A stretch of DNA of 64,000 bases from Fibrobacter sp. UWB2 (GTDB taxonomy: Bacteria; Fibrobacterota; Fibrobacteria; Fibrobacterales; Fibrobacteraceae): NCBI RefSeq assembly GCF_002210425.1, contig NZ_MWQK01000002.1:496001-560000 (forward strand), in the 5' to 3' direction. The notes under the pieces were generated by a model. That model searched no databases. It was not told the origin of the DNA and was given only the letters and a program-made list of their open reading frames with translations. Position 1 is the first letter of the stretch; each line of letters begins with the position of its first letter. This document shows, piece by piece, positions 1-9,700 of this stretch. A program made the translations under genes and the position numbers.

Positions 1-1353
1 AACGTTTAAGCCGAGTCGTGTGAGTCGGTTGTAAAGGGCCGTGCGGTTCATACGGAGCCGTTCGGCGGCAAGGCTTACGGAACCATCGCAATTGCGGATG
101 GTCGATTTCAAAAATTCTCGTTCTTCGTCGAGCTGCAATTCGCGAAATTCTTCGTAATTGCTTGCGTTGAATGCTTTTATCGCGGCTCGGTCGACACTAG
201 AAAAGCTTGTGGAATTGTTGTCGGAACTTTCGTCAATTTGCAAATCTTCAGCGCGTAAAACGCCTGGGTCGGTGAAGCAGAGCGCTCGCTGGATGACGTT
301 TTCGAGTTCACGGATGTTGCCCGGCCAGTTGTGGTCTTGGAGCTTTTGCAAAGCTTCGGGCGAGAGCGTGTAAGGCTCGCCGGCGGGCGAGTACTGGCGG
401 ATAAAGTAATTCGCCAAGTCTTCGATGTCTTCTTTGCGGTCGCGGAGCGGCGAAAGTTGCATCGGAATCACGTTCAGGCGGTAATAAAGGTCTTCGCGGA
501 AGCGCTTTTCGCGGATTTCTTCGCGGAGGTCGCGGTTGGTAGCGGCGATGATGCGCACGTCGATGTGTCGCGTCTTGTTTGCACCGATGGGGCGGATTTC
601 GTGATTCTGGATGACGCGCAAGAGCTTGACTTGAGCGTGGAGCGGCATGTCGCCGATTTCGTCTAGGAAGATGGCGCCGCCGTTTGCATCTTCGAAAAGA
701 CCGATGCGTTCGTTTTGGGCGCCTGTGAATGCTCCGCGCGTATGGCCAAAAAGTTCACTTTCGAAAAGCGATTCCGGAATGGCGCTGCAGTTGACGGTGA
801 CAAATTTGTCGTAAACGCAAGCGATAGCTCGTGCGACTAGGTCCTTGCCAACGCCCGATTCTCCTTGAATAAGGACGGGGCCTGTGTGCAAAATGGCGCG
901 TTCCACGTTTTTGCGGAGGCGCTGCATGGCATCGCTTTTGCCGACGAGGTGCGACATTCTTTCGCGGAAAATGCGCTTCGCGTTGTAGATTTCCTTGAGC
1001 CTAGCAATTTTGCTCATCAAGTGGAGGCGAAGCGCTTCGACGGAGAGAATCGTGTCGTAGAGTTTGCTTGAAACATCGGTATAGCTTTCGGGAGATTCCG
1101 CGTAGGCGAGAATCATGGAGTCCGGGCTAAAGTCGCGAAGTCTCGAAAGCAGTTCTGCATTTTTTGCAGTGAAAGAATCGAGGTCCCAAATGACAATTGC
1201 GGCGAGCGGAGTGCGCAGAGCTTCTGCGATTTCAGGCGCTTCGTCGCTTGTGGGAGTGTGAACATCGACGGTGTTATCCACAGAAGAAAGGACGTCCAAG
1301 ATGAACGAGGACGTCGAAGTTTCTTTTGTGAAAAAGTCGATGGACGGGCGCAC
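1..1353 (-). CDS. sigma-54-dependent transcriptional activator, Fis-type HTH (partial at window edge)
   Basis: An enhancer-binding activator of sigma-54 RNA polymerase; its stop codon lies outside the window. An N-terminal segment of about 110 residues looks like a receiver domain (IVIWDLDS followed by an [11 protein letters not shown] helix) but is divergent, so phosphorylation is uncertain. Then come the AAA+ Walker A GESGVGKD, the sigma-54 contact loop GAFTGA and the Walker B-like [11 protein letters not shown]. The C-terminus is a Fis-type helix-turn-helix ([19 protein letters not shown]). The frame is closed upstream by the proC stop codon (1357-1359), so the first possible start is the GTG at 1353, four bases after that stop. 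No strong ribosome binding site is visible, so translational coupling to proC is likely. Target genes cannot be told from the sequence. Confidence 0.88.
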   Translation of the reverse strand, partial: MRPSIDFFTKETSTSSFILDVLSSVDNTVDVHTPTSDEAPEIAEALRTPLAAIVIWDLDSFTAKNAELLSRLRDFSPDSMILAYAESPESYTDVSSKLYDTILSVEALRLHLMSKIARLKEIYNAKRIFRERMSHLVGKSDAMQRLRKNVERAILHTGPVLIQGESGVGKDLVARAIACVYDKFVTVNCSAIPESLFESELFGHTRGAFTGAQNERIGLFEDANGGAIFLDEIGDMPLHAQVKLLRVIQNHEIRPIGANKTRHIDVRIIAATNRDLREEIREKRFREDLYYRLNVIPMQLSPLRDRKEDIEDLANYFIRQYSPAGEPYTLSPEALQKLQDHNWPGNIRELENVIQRALCFTDPGVLRAEDLQIDESSDNNSTSFSSVDRAAIKAFNASNYEEFRELQLDEEREFLKSTIRNCDGSVSLAAERLRMNRTALYNRLTRLGLNV

Positions 1354-1356
1354 GCT

Positions 1357-2163
1357 TTACTTGCCCAGTTCCTTGCTGCGGTTCGTGCCGGCGACAACAG
1401 CCTTGATAAGCGTGCTGCGGAATGCGCCTTCTTCGAGGGCGTCGATGCCAGCGATGGTTGTACCTGCCGGAGAGCAAACCATAGCGCAGAGGTCGCTCGG
1501 GCTCTTGCCGGACTGCTTGACGAGTTCGACGCTGCCTTCGATGGTGCCGAGAGCGAGCTTCAAAGCGACATCGCGGGTGAGGCCAGCCTTTACGCCACCG
1601 CGGGTAAGGCCTTCGATGAATTCAAAGACGTATGCCGGAGCGCTGCCGGAAAGTCCGGTCACGGCGTCGATGAGGGATTCTGCAACGCGGCAGGTCACGC
1701 CGATGTTGCCAAAGATTTCTTCGGCGAGCTTGAGCGTTTCGTCGGAGACGCCGTCGGTGGCAAGGCCAACGGAGCCCTTGCCAACAGTGAGCGGCAAGTT
1801 CGGCATCACGCGGAGCACCTGGTTCTTTTCACCGAGCACTTCGATGAGGCTCTTGCGGGCGACACCGGCCATGATGCTGATGAACGTCTTTTCGCTCTTG
1901 AGAGCGGATGCGGCTGCCTTCCATTCGGCGGCGACGAGCTTGAAAATCTGCGGCTTGACGCAAAGGAATGTGACGTTTGCCTTTTCGATGCCTTCGGCAA
2001 AGCTTTTGACGCGGACGCAACCGAGGGCGCTCACGGCTTCGGCGGCCTTGTCGCTCGGGTCAAAGAAGAAAATGTTCTTGGCATCTGTGCCTGCGTTCAA
2101 AAGACCGCGGAGGATGGCTCCGCCCATGTTTCCAGTACCGGCAAAGAAAATCGTTGTGTTCAT
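1357..2163 (-). CDS. proC: pyrroline-5-carboxylate reductase
   Basis: Catalyses the last step of proline synthesis, NAD(P)H reduction of 1-pyrroline-5-carboxylate, in the cytoplasm. The 268 residues match the usual length. The N-terminus has a Rossmann motif (FAGTGNMGGAILRGL). The C-terminal dimerisation domain carries the family signature around DAVTGLSGSAPAYVFEFIE and the conserved tail region MVCSPAGTTIAGIDALE. The gene lies upstream of the sigma-54 activator on the same strand with only a few bases between them. Upstream is the rho terminator, so it probably has its own promoter. Confidence 0.97.
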   Translation of the reverse strand: MNTTIFFAGTGNMGGAILRGLLNAGTDAKNIFFFDPSDKAAEAVSALGCVRVKSFAEGIEKANVTFLCVKPQIFKLVAAEWKAAASALKSEKTFISIMAGVARKSLIEVLGEKNQVLRVMPNLPLTVGKGSVGLATDGVSDETLKLAEEIFGNIGVTCRVAESLIDAVTGLSGSAPAYVFEFIEGLTRGGVKAGLTRDVALKLALGTIEGSVELVKQSGKSPSDLCAMVCSPAGTTIAGIDALEEGAFRSTLIKAVVAGTNRSKELGK

Positions 2164-2260
2164 TTTTTGTGTCCTTTTTTAAAACTTTATGGATTGCTTC
2201 GTTGCTTTGCAACTCGCAATGACGTTACGATAGTAAACGTAAAAATTTTTCGCTTGTAAA

Positions 2261-2292
2261 AAGGAGATGCCCGTTCGGAGACGGGCATGACA
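2261..2292. repeat. dispersed hairpin repeat, 'GGAGATGCCCG' family
   Basis: AAGGAGATGCCCG followed by a short loop and CGGGCATGACA forms a hairpin. A close relative is at 51353-51383 and a longer variant at 27512-27564. Here it lies between proC and the rho terminator. Confidence 0.6.
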
Positions 2293-2299
2293 AGCATAA

Positions 2300-2340
2300 A
2301 AAAGAACAGCCCGCGCATTTGGCGGGCTGTTTGGCTTTTT
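2300..2340 (-). terminator. rho gene terminator
   Basis: Read on the minus strand, a 9-bp GC-rich stem (ACAGCCCGC at 2306-2314 with GCGGGCTGT at 2322-2330) is followed by a T-rich run. It lies immediately after the rho stop codon. The plus strand also has a T-run, so it could work in both directions. Confidence 0.85.
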
Positions 2341-4406
2341 TAGACTTTCGGTTTGGAGAGGACGCTTAAGAGTTCTGCGTTGGTTTTGAGCTTACTCATG
2401 AGCTTAAGCAGGTTCTCCATGATGCCCGTTTCCGTCTCGTTCTGGCTACCGCGTCTGAAGTTCCAGGCGGCATTCTGTTCGAGGAGCGTAAGCAAGCGTT
2501 CTTCCTTACGGGTGCCGGACTTGAACACGTCAATGGCAGGCCAGATGCGCTTTTCTGCGATGCGTCGGTCAAGCACGAGTTCCATGTTACCGGTGCCCTT
2601 AAATTCTTCGAAGATCACTTCGTCCATGCGGCTACCGGTTTCGATAAGAGCGGTACCGATGATGGTGAGAGAGCCGTTCTTCTGGACTTCTTCCGTGATG
2701 GAACCGTCTTCGTTCTTGACGGTGCGAATCTTGTCCTGAATCTTACGGGCTGCACCGAAGAACTTCTTCGGGAACTGCATAGCGTTAGCGTCCACACCAC
2801 CAGACAAAATCTTGCCGGAGTGCGGAATCACAACGTTGTTTGCACGAGCGAAACGCGTGATGGAGTCGAGCAAAATCACGACGTCCTTCTGGCTTTCGAC
2901 GAGGCGCTTTGCCTTTTCCAAAACCATGTTGGCAACGCGGGTGTGGTGCTCAGGCGGTTCATCGAAAGTAGATGCGACAACTTCAGCCTTGATTTCAATT
3001 CCCTTTTCCGCTGCCTTTTCCTTGATGTCCGTGATGATGTCGCGCATTTCGGTGACTTCTTCCGGACGTTCGTCAATGAGGAGCGTGATGAGGATGATTT
3101 CAGGATGGTTCTTTGCAATAGCGCGTGTCACGTTCTGCAAGAGAACGGTCTTACCGGTACGCGGAGGAGCGAGAATGATACTGCGCTGGCCCTTACCTAT
3201 CGGGGAGAACAAGTCCATGATACGGGTGCTGTATTCCGTTTCGTTCCATTCGAGGTGGATCTTTTCTTCTGGGTGGATCGGCGTTAAATATTCGAATGCC
3301 ACGCGGCGACGCATCTTGTCCGGTTCTTCAAAGTTCACGCGATCGATGCGGCGCATGGAGAAGTATTTATCTTGTTCGCGAGGTGTGCGGACAAGGCCTT
3401 CAATTGTATCGCCAATCTTGAGGTTGAATTTACGGATAAGGTTTTGGCTCACGTAAACGTCATCGGCGCTGGTCTGGTAGTTCTGATCCGGCATGCGGAG
3501 GAATCCGTGGCCCTGCGGCGTGACTTCGAGAACGCCTTCCGTATAAATGATATTTCCTTCGTTTTCGAGGCTCTGCAAAATGTAGTTGAGGGACTGCTTG
3601 CGCATTCTGCGGAAGTCCACTTCCTTTTGCACGGCGAGTTCCTGGAGTTCGCTCATGGAGAGCTTGCGGAACTTGAGCCAGTTTTCCTTGGCCTTCAAAA
3701 TGGCTTCGGAACCCGGTGCCGGGAGCGTTGCAGAATCATCGACAAATTCTTCTTGCTGGAAATTGCGATTATTGCGATTGTTCTTGTTGAACTTGTTGTT
3801 CTTATTGAACTTGTTGAATTTGCCGTTCTGGTTGTTGAATCGGCGGTCGTCCTGACCTTCGCCGTTCTGAGCCTGTGCGTTTTCACCCTGTTGTGCGTTC
3901 TGTTCGGCATTCGGGTCGGCAGAAGCTTCACCTTGATTTTCGGCCTGGACCTGAGCCATGTCGCCATTCTGCGGGATGACTGCTTCTCCGTTGCTTTCGT
4001 TTGCAAATGCGTTTTCTTCGGAGGGTTCTGCAGGCTTGTAGCTCTGTTCGCCGGTGAAAATCGGTTCGGAAATAGCGTCTATGTTAGAGACTCCATACTG
4101 TTCGGCAAGGCGCTTTTCGGCGGCGGCAATGCCATCAACCGGTTCCTTCTTTTCTTGATAATCCTGTTCAATATCGGCCTGGAAGCTTTCTTCGACTTCC
4201 GTATCCTTGCGCACTTTAGCTTTGGGGCCTGGCTTTCTGCCGCGACGCTTGGGCTGAGGTACGTTGTTGGCGTTTTCCGGAAGCTTGTCGGGCGTTCCCA
4301 GGTATTCGGGAACCGGGATGCCTGTGCTTTCGGGATAAACGAGGTCCGTCAAAGACTGAGCTTGTGTATTTTGTTCTGAATTTTGATTCTTAGGTGTTCT
4401 GGGCAC
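2340..4406 (-). CDS. rho: transcription termination factor Rho with long disordered N-terminal extension
   Basis: Hexameric RNA-dependent ATPase that terminates transcription. The last ~450 residues are canonical: Rho N-terminal helix region near 240-285, cold-shock-like RNA site (GHGFLRMPDQNYQTSADDVY, about 299-318), Walker A PPRTGKT near 414-420, Walker B region VVILLDSITRFARANN and the secondary-site region around GGVDANA. At 688 residues it is far longer than E. coli Rho (419). The first ~235 residues are low complexity, with an AT-hook-like KRRGRKPGPK near 53-62, a Q/N/A-rich part, and an Asn/Lys/Phe-rich stretch near 189-215. The start is a GTG with AGGA upstream. Transcription stops at its own hairpin directly after the gene. 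Confidence 0.97.
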   Translation of the reverse strand: MPRTPKNQNSEQNTQAQSLTDLVYPESTGIPVPEYLGTPDKLPENANNVPQPKRRGRKPGPKAKVRKDTEVEESFQADIEQDYQEKKEPVDGIAAAEKRLAEQYGVSNIDAISEPIFTGEQSYKPAEPSEENAFANESNGEAVIPQNGDMAQVQAENQGEASADPNAEQNAQQGENAQAQNGEGQDDRRFNNQNGKFNKFNKNNKFNKNNRNNRNFQQEEFVDDSATLPAPGSEAILKAKENWLKFRKLSMSELQELAVQKEVDFRRMRKQSLNYILQSLENEGNIIYTEGVLEVTPQGHGFLRMPDQNYQTSADDVYVSQNLIRKFNLKIGDTIEGLVRTPREQDKYFSMRRIDRVNFEEPDKMRRRVAFEYLTPIHPEEKIHLEWNETEYSTRIMDLFSPIGKGQRSIILAPPRTGKTVLLQNVTRAIAKNHPEIILITLLIDERPEEVTEMRDIITDIKEKAAEKGIEIKAEVVASTFDEPPEHHTRVANMVLEKAKRLVESQKDVVILLDSITRFARANNVVIPHSGKILSGGVDANAMQFPKKFFGAARKIQDKIRTVKNEDGSITEEVQKNGSLTIIGTALIETGSRMDEVIFEEFKGTGNMELVLDRRIAEKRIWPAIDVFKSGTRKEERLLTLLEQNAAWNFRRGSQNETETGIMENLLKLMSKLKTNAELLSVLSKPKV

Positions 4407-4673
4407 GATTGCGTCCTATAATTGATATTTCAAAAAATGAAATAGACTATATAGTGAAAGGATAATAAGGGCTAATGGCCCCATAAATTTTATTGATGAT
4501 TTAAATATTATGTCCCGAAATTGCGGAACGGGTTAAAAGATACATTAAATTTTGTGAAATGTCATAAAAAAATTTTTTTTTGTGAAAAATATTATGTGTT
4601 CATAGTTTTGTGTTTCTCAAATTTGACTGGATCCTTCCGCCTTCAGCGTCAGGATGACGAGGCTTAAATTTAT
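4407..4673. other. AT-rich intergenic region between divergent rho and folK
   Basis: About 280 bases without a gene. It holds the rho upstream region, including the short palindrome ACTATATAGT near 4447-4456, and long A/T runs near 4565-4590. A copy of the dispersed GTCATCCTGA...AGGATCC repeat lies on the minus strand at about 4630-4662. The folK promoter is at the right edge. Confidence 0.5.
4630..4662 (-). repeat. dispersed 'GTCATCCTGA ... AGGATCC' repeat
   Basis: On the minus strand it reads GTCATCCTGA, then a short middle containing AAGGCGGA, then AGGATCC. The same ends and middle occur on the plus strand at 58284-58327 downstream of glyA. Confidence 0.55.
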
Positions 4674-4686
4674 TATATTTGGGGTG
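4674..4686 (+). promoter_or_regulatory. folK -10 element, probable leaderless promoter
   Basis: TATATT at 4674-4679 is followed after 6 bases by the GTG start of folK. A normal -10 to +1 distance puts the transcription start at the initiation codon. No Shine-Dalgarno sequence precedes the GTG. Confidence 0.5.
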
Positions 4687-5195
4687 TGGATTCCTTAAAT
4701 AGAGTATATATCGCACTCGGAAGTAATCTTCCTGACCGCTCGGCCCACTTGAATGCCGGGAGGGATATGCTTCGTCGCGTGAGTGCGGGGGGCTGGGTCG
4801 AAAGCCCGATTTACGAAACACCTCCTGTTGGACCGGCTGGCCAGGGACCTTATTTTAACCAGGTCGTGAGCTTCTGGTACGATGGAGACCCGATAAAGCT
4901 CCTGTATTACTTGAAAGGATCCGAGCTTATTCTTGGACGCAAGGACCGCGGACATTGGAATTCTAGGGAAGTGGACCTGGATTTACTGTTCTTTGGCCGC
5001 GAAGTCTGTGAAGGCCGTCCGACGATTCCGCATTGTCAAATCTATAACCGCCAGTTTGTGCTTGTGCCGCTAAACGACATTGCTCCGGACTGGGTGGATC
5101 CGAAGACGAACAAGTCTGTAAAGGACTTGCTTGCGGAATTGCTCGAAAAAGAGGAAAAAATTCCGTTCCGCGTTATAGAGGGGGAGGAACCCTAA
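4686..5195 (+). CDS. folK: HPPK, 2-amino-4-hydroxy-6-hydroxymethyldihydropteridine diphosphokinase
   Basis: Transfers pyrophosphate from ATP to 6-hydroxymethyl-dihydropterin in folate synthesis. The 169 residues match the family. Visible motifs are the N-terminal VYIALGSNLPDRSAHL, the pterin site region SPIYETPPVGPAGQGPYFNQV, and the catalytic/metal motif GHWNSREVDLDLLFFG with the DxD pair. The GTG start is required by the reading frame and has no visible ribosome site; see the promoter entry. The stop overlaps the next gene's start by one base (TAATG), which implies translational coupling in an operon with the kinase and panC. Confidence 0.96.
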   Translation: MDSLNRVYIALGSNLPDRSAHLNAGRDMLRRVSAGGWVESPIYETPPVGPAGQGPYFNQVVSFWYDGDPIKLLYYLKGSELILGRKDRGHWNSREVDLDLLFFGREVCEGRPTIPHCQIYNRQFVLVPLNDIAPDWVDPKTNKSVKDLLAELLEKEEKIPFRVIEGEEP

Positions 5196-5845
5196 TGCTT
5201 CTGGATAAGAACATTCATTTTATGGCGATTGAAGGTGTGATTGGCGTTGGAAAAACCTCGCTTGCACGAGCCATTTGTGAACGCTGGAACGCAATGTTCA
5301 TTGAAGAAAACTTTGCGGATAACCCGTTCCTCCCGAAGTTCTACGAGAACCGCTCGGCGTATGCATTCCAGACGCAGCTCTTCTTTTTGCTCGACCGCTT
5401 TAAGCAGCTCCAGAATTCCGCCTTGCAGAGCGACTTGTTCCACGATTTGTTGGTGAGCGACTACACGTTTGACAAGGACCGCATCTTTGCCTCGCAGAAC
5501 CTCACTGAAAATGAAATGACGATGTACGACCAGGTGTCGAACGCGTTGAACCACGATATCCGCAAGCCGGATTACGTTGTCTATTTACAGGCGAGCGTCT
5601 CGACGCTTTTAAAGCGCATCAGGGGCCGTGGCCGTGTGATGGAAAAGACTATTGACGGCAATTACCTGAGCGACTTGCAGGACCGTTACGACCATCATTT
5701 TTGGCACTACACGGACGCTCCTGTGCTCATCATCAATACTGATAATATCGATTTTGTCCATAACGAAAGCCATTTGCAGATGGTATTGAACGCGATTGCG
5801 TCCTGCCCCAGTCAAACGACTTATTTTGTTCCAGAAGGTAACTAA
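5195..5845 (+). CDS. deoxynucleoside kinase (dGK/dAK-like)
   Basis: Phosphorylates deoxynucleosides for dNTP salvage. The P-loop is near the N-terminus (IEGVIGVGKTSLARAI, about residues 10-25). Later motifs typical of the dNK family are DRF in the LID-preceding region (FFLLDRFKQLQ), DYTFDKDRIFA, and the Arg-rich LID segment LLKRIRGRGRVMEK near 146-159. The length (216) fits bacterial deoxyadenosine/deoxyguanosine kinases. The exact nucleoside preference cannot be read from sequence. An internal ATG at about residue 10 is a possible alternative start, but the one-base overlap with folK favours the upstream one. Confidence 0.9.
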   Translation: MLLDKNIHFMAIEGVIGVGKTSLARAICERWNAMFIEENFADNPFLPKFYENRSAYAFQTQLFFLLDRFKQLQNSALQSDLFHDLLVSDYTFDKDRIFASQNLTENEMTMYDQVSNALNHDIRKPDYVVYLQASVSTLLKRIRGRGRVMEKTIDGNYLSDLQDRYDHHFWHYTDAPVLIINTDNIDFVHNESHLQMVLNAIASCPSQTTYFVPEGN

Positions 5846-5847
5846 TC

Positions 5848-6699
5848 ATGCAGATTATTAAGTCTATCGATTCCCTACGTCAAACGCTTGCTCCTCTTGC
5901 GAAGGAAGGGAAAAGAATCGGTCTCGTTCCAACGATGGGTGCACTCCATGAAGGTCATGGCGCTCTTATCAAGGCTTCCGTGAGCGAGTGCGATGTGACT
6001 GTTGTAAGTGTGTTTTTGAACCCCATCCAGTTCGGCAAGAACGAAGACCTGGACAAGTATCCGAAGCGCCTGGAAGCCGATGCGAAGCTCGCTGAATCCA
6101 TTGGTGCCGATTACGTTTTTGCTCCGTCCGTTGCTGAAATGTACCCCGATGGCGACCCGATGACACTTGTCCGCGATGAAGCTCTCGAAGGCATGTACTG
6201 CGGCGCTTACCGTCCGGGACACTTCCGTGGCGTCTTGACGGTCGTTTCCAAGCTGTTCCTCATTTCTGGTGCAAATGACGCTTACTTTGGCGAGAAGGAT
6301 TACCAGCAGGTGTTCCTGATCGAAAGAATGGTGAAGGACTTGAACTTCAACATCAAGATTCACCGCGTGAAGATTGTGCGTGAAGAAAGTGGCCTTGCAC
6401 GCTCTAGCCGTAACGAATACTTGACTCAGGAAGAACGCGAACAGGCTCTCGGCATTTACAGCGGACTCAAGGCTGCAAAGGCTGCTTACGAAGCGGGCGA
6501 ACGCAGCGTCTCGAAGATTCGCGATATCGTCGTGAAGTCGATTGTAGCTGCTCGTGGCGTTGTGCAGTATGTGGAAGTGGCTAACCAGAAGAACTTGCAG
6601 AAGTGCAATGGAGCCCTTGCCGCCGAAGACAAGGCCGTGATCCTCGCAGCAGCCTTCTTCGGAAAGACTCGCCTCATCGACAATATGGAGTTGAACTAG
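5848..6699 (+). CDS. panC: pantothenate synthetase (pantoate--beta-alanine ligase)
   Basis: Condenses pantoate and beta-alanine using ATP, the final step to pantothenate. Seen are the ATP-binding VPTMGALHEGH (HIGH-type, about 28-38), the pantoate site FLNPIQFGKNEDLDKYPK, YFGEKDYQQ, and the KMSKS-like end of the active site, ARSSRNEYL. The length of 283 residues is normal. It is the third gene of the operon, two bases after the kinase. Downstream the converging adenylate cyclase gene ends only ten bases away. A short stem (CCGCTA/TAGCGG at 6711-6726) overlaps that end but has no T-run, so termination here is unclear. Confidence 0.97.
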   Translation: MQIIKSIDSLRQTLAPLAKEGKRIGLVPTMGALHEGHGALIKASVSECDVTVVSVFLNPIQFGKNEDLDKYPKRLEADAKLAESIGADYVFAPSVAEMYPDGDPMTLVRDEALEGMYCGAYRPGHFRGVLTVVSKLFLISGANDAYFGEKDYQQVFLIERMVKDLNFNIKIHRVKIVREESGLARSSRNEYLTQEEREQALGIYSGLKAAKAAYEAGERSVSKIRDIVVKSIVAARGVVQYVEVANQKNLQKCNGALAAEDKAVILAAAFFGKTRLIDNMELN

Positions 6700-6709
6700 G
6701 AAATCCCCG

Positions 6710-9700
6710 CTATTTCTCTGTAGCGGTAAAGATTCCGTCCCATTTTTCGCCTGCGTTTGCAGGCGGATTTTGTTTATAGGCCAGGCAGCGCTTGATGTAG
6801 ACCTGGCTTGGGCAAGTCTTGCTGCCCGGATCGCGTTCCGGCAAGTGCGGCTCGAAATCCAGACATTGCGTGAATAGCGCAATAGCCTTGTCCCATTGCA
6901 TATCGAGGTAAGCGGCTCGGGCCTCTTTCCAGAGTTCGCAGAGCTTGTTTAAAACGAGTGCGTTGGCGTCGCTTGCGTAAGCGAGCAGTTCAAACGTTTC
7001 GACCGGTTCGTCTTTACCGACCACGCGGATAATGTCGAGCGAACGGTAGATGTACTGGCTTTCGATTTTTTGTTCGACAAGCTGATCGATAGTATTCTTG
7101 CAGACGTGAATGTAGGCTCCGTACTGCTTGGCTGCGCTTTCGAGGCGTGAGGCAAGGTTCACTTCGTCACCCATCATGGTGTAGTTCTTGCGCATGGTGG
7201 AACCCATGTTCCCTGTCACGATGTGGCCTGTATTGATGCCGATTCGCATGTGCATGTTGATGACGACTTCGGGCCATTTGTTGCCTTCGCCTTTCCATTT
7301 TTTGCGAAGCCTTAAAAGTTCGCTTTGCATGTCGATGGCCGTATTGCAGGCTCGCTTGGCGTGGTCGTCGTATTTCATCGGGGCGCCAAAGAATGCAATG
7401 ATGGCATCGCCTTCGTACTTGTCGAGCGTTCCTTTGTTCTTGGTTGTCAAGACGTCTGTCATTGCGGTCAGGTATTCGTTCAAGAGTTCGACGAGCTTGC
7501 TTGCGCTTCCAATCTTTTCGGAGAATGTCGAAAAACCCTGGATGTCGGTGAAGTAAGCGGTGATGTTGGATTCTTCGCCGCCGAGCTCCGGCATGTTACC
7601 TTCTGCCACCATTTCGTCAATCAGTTCCGGTGAAATGTATTGCTTGAAGGAACTTTCGATGAACTTCTTTTCTTTGTTTTCAAAGTAGGCCTGTACGACC
7701 ATGGCGATCATGTTCGGGCCAATAATCGCAAGGAGCTGCTTGGAAACGCCTATGTAAATATTGTGCTTGAAACAGATGTAGGCAAGTACGGTATAGACAA
7801 CAGCGATAGAAATCATGAAGAAGAACGACAGGAAACTTCTAGAGTAAAGCCCGATGAGCATGCAAATTAATGCCAATAGGATGACTACGACTCGCTGGTA
7901 TTTTTCATCGAGAGTCCTTAAGTAGTCGTCTTCGAGAATGTTCTTGATGATGCTTGCGTGGACGAGAATGGCGGGGATGTTTTCTTCGTGAGGGCCGTTC
8001 ACAATATCGAAAAGTGCCGAAACGGAAGACCCGAGAATAATCGTTTTTCCGGTGTACTGGTCGAGATTTGTTGAATCCCTGTAGATGTCGTAATACGAAA
8101 CGTGCTTAAACGTCCTGATTTCGGGGGCAATGCGGTTAAAGCGCCCTTTGTACTTAACGAGGTATTCGCCTTTTTCGCTAATGGGAATTCGCTTGTACGG
8201 GCCGAATCGCAATTCTTCGCCGGGCTTTAGACTGCTGATTTGTTGGTCGGTCGCTTTAGAGATGTCTTGCAAAATCTGGTTTGTAAAGAAGGCGATGGAG
8301 GCAGACCATTCATTTTTAGCCTTGTCATAGCTGATGTCCAGGTGGCGGGACAAAATCTTGTGTTCGCCATTTTTTATGTCTCTGTAAGAGGTCTCGTAAA
8401 AATGGATAGTCTTGAGGACGTTTGGAGTGATGTTGATTTCGTCTTCATCTTCGTTTTTGATGGTGTAGACGCCTTCGTCATCCTCGCTTTTGGACATCGT
8501 AAATCCGCTATCGAGCTGGGCGGATTCGCTGTCTTCGAGTTTGTCAAAAATGTTTTCGGGGAGCTTGCGCAGAACGCTTGAAAGGCTTGCGTCTAAGTGC
8601 TGGTCATCGTCGATGAAAATGTCGAAAACGATTTGTCCTTCGCTATTCCGTTTGGCGGTAATCTTGGGCGATGTCTCGACGAGGCTTGCGCTAGCCTTGC
8701 TCTCCTTGATTTGCTTCATCTTGTCGCGGAGTCCAATGAACATCGGGTAGGTGAAGTTTGGATATGTCGTGTGGTATTCGCCTGTCGAGTCTCGGTAAAT
8801 GCCAAAAGGTTTACCGATATCGATGTATTTCCCCATCTTGACTTTGATGTCCTTGGGGTCCTTATGAAACAAGTGCGAAATGGTCATCAGCGAGAGCGTC
8901 GAATAAATGCGCTGTGGGGCGAGCTTGTCATCTTCGACATACGGGAACTTGTAGAACATGTTGATGCGGCGGATGGTACCGTCGTTATCGGGGTAGGCGT
9001 TTACGGCGCCCAGTCGCGATCCGGCGGTTGCTAGTTCCGGGAATACGTTGTCGAGCAGTTGGCTTGCCTTGGCGATGTTCTGTGGCTTATCGACCTGGTT
9101 TAACTGCAGTGTCGACGAAAATCCGACTTCCTTGGCGCGCTCCCAGGAACTGAGCGGTTTCCATTCGCTTTTGTTCTTGTAGTACGAGGTGTTGACCATC
9201 AAGAAGCTGACGATGCAAATGTTGGAATTGCGCGTCGCTTCGACGAGCATGGAATCGTAGTTGTAATAGGAATGGATTTGCGAGAAAAGCGGGACATGGC
9301 TTGTGTCGGGCTCTAGCTGCGTGAGTATTTCTTGGCATTGCTCGCCTCTTCTCTTTCCAAAGTCGGCGTCCTTGAACAGAATATCGAATGCGACTGCGGC
9401 AGCACCGCCTTCGCTCAAATTCTTGATGACCTTCGCGTGGATGGAGCGGTCCCATTCGTAGTAGTGCCCGAGTTTTTGCAGCGACTTTTCGTCGATATCG
9501 GCGATGATGATGTTGGGGTCGTTGTAGGGCTTGCTCTCCATGAATACACCGTCTTTAAAGCCGGTGGAATCCTTGACCTCGGTTGTCCATTTGAAAAATT
9601 GGTCGTAGAATATGTTTTCGGCAGATTCAGCCGTAAAGTTCTTTTGCTTATTGCCAAAGAGTAAAATGAGTAAGACGGCGATTGCCGAAAAAGTTACCCC

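Noticed and set aside
1258-2259. 333-codon plus-strand open frame over proC
   Set aside because: Shadow of proC; composition is unlike a real protein and there is no ribosome site.
6711-6726. Terminator between panC and the adenylate cyclase gene
   Set aside because: The stem is only 6 bp, lies within the end of the cyclase gene and has no T-run on either strand.
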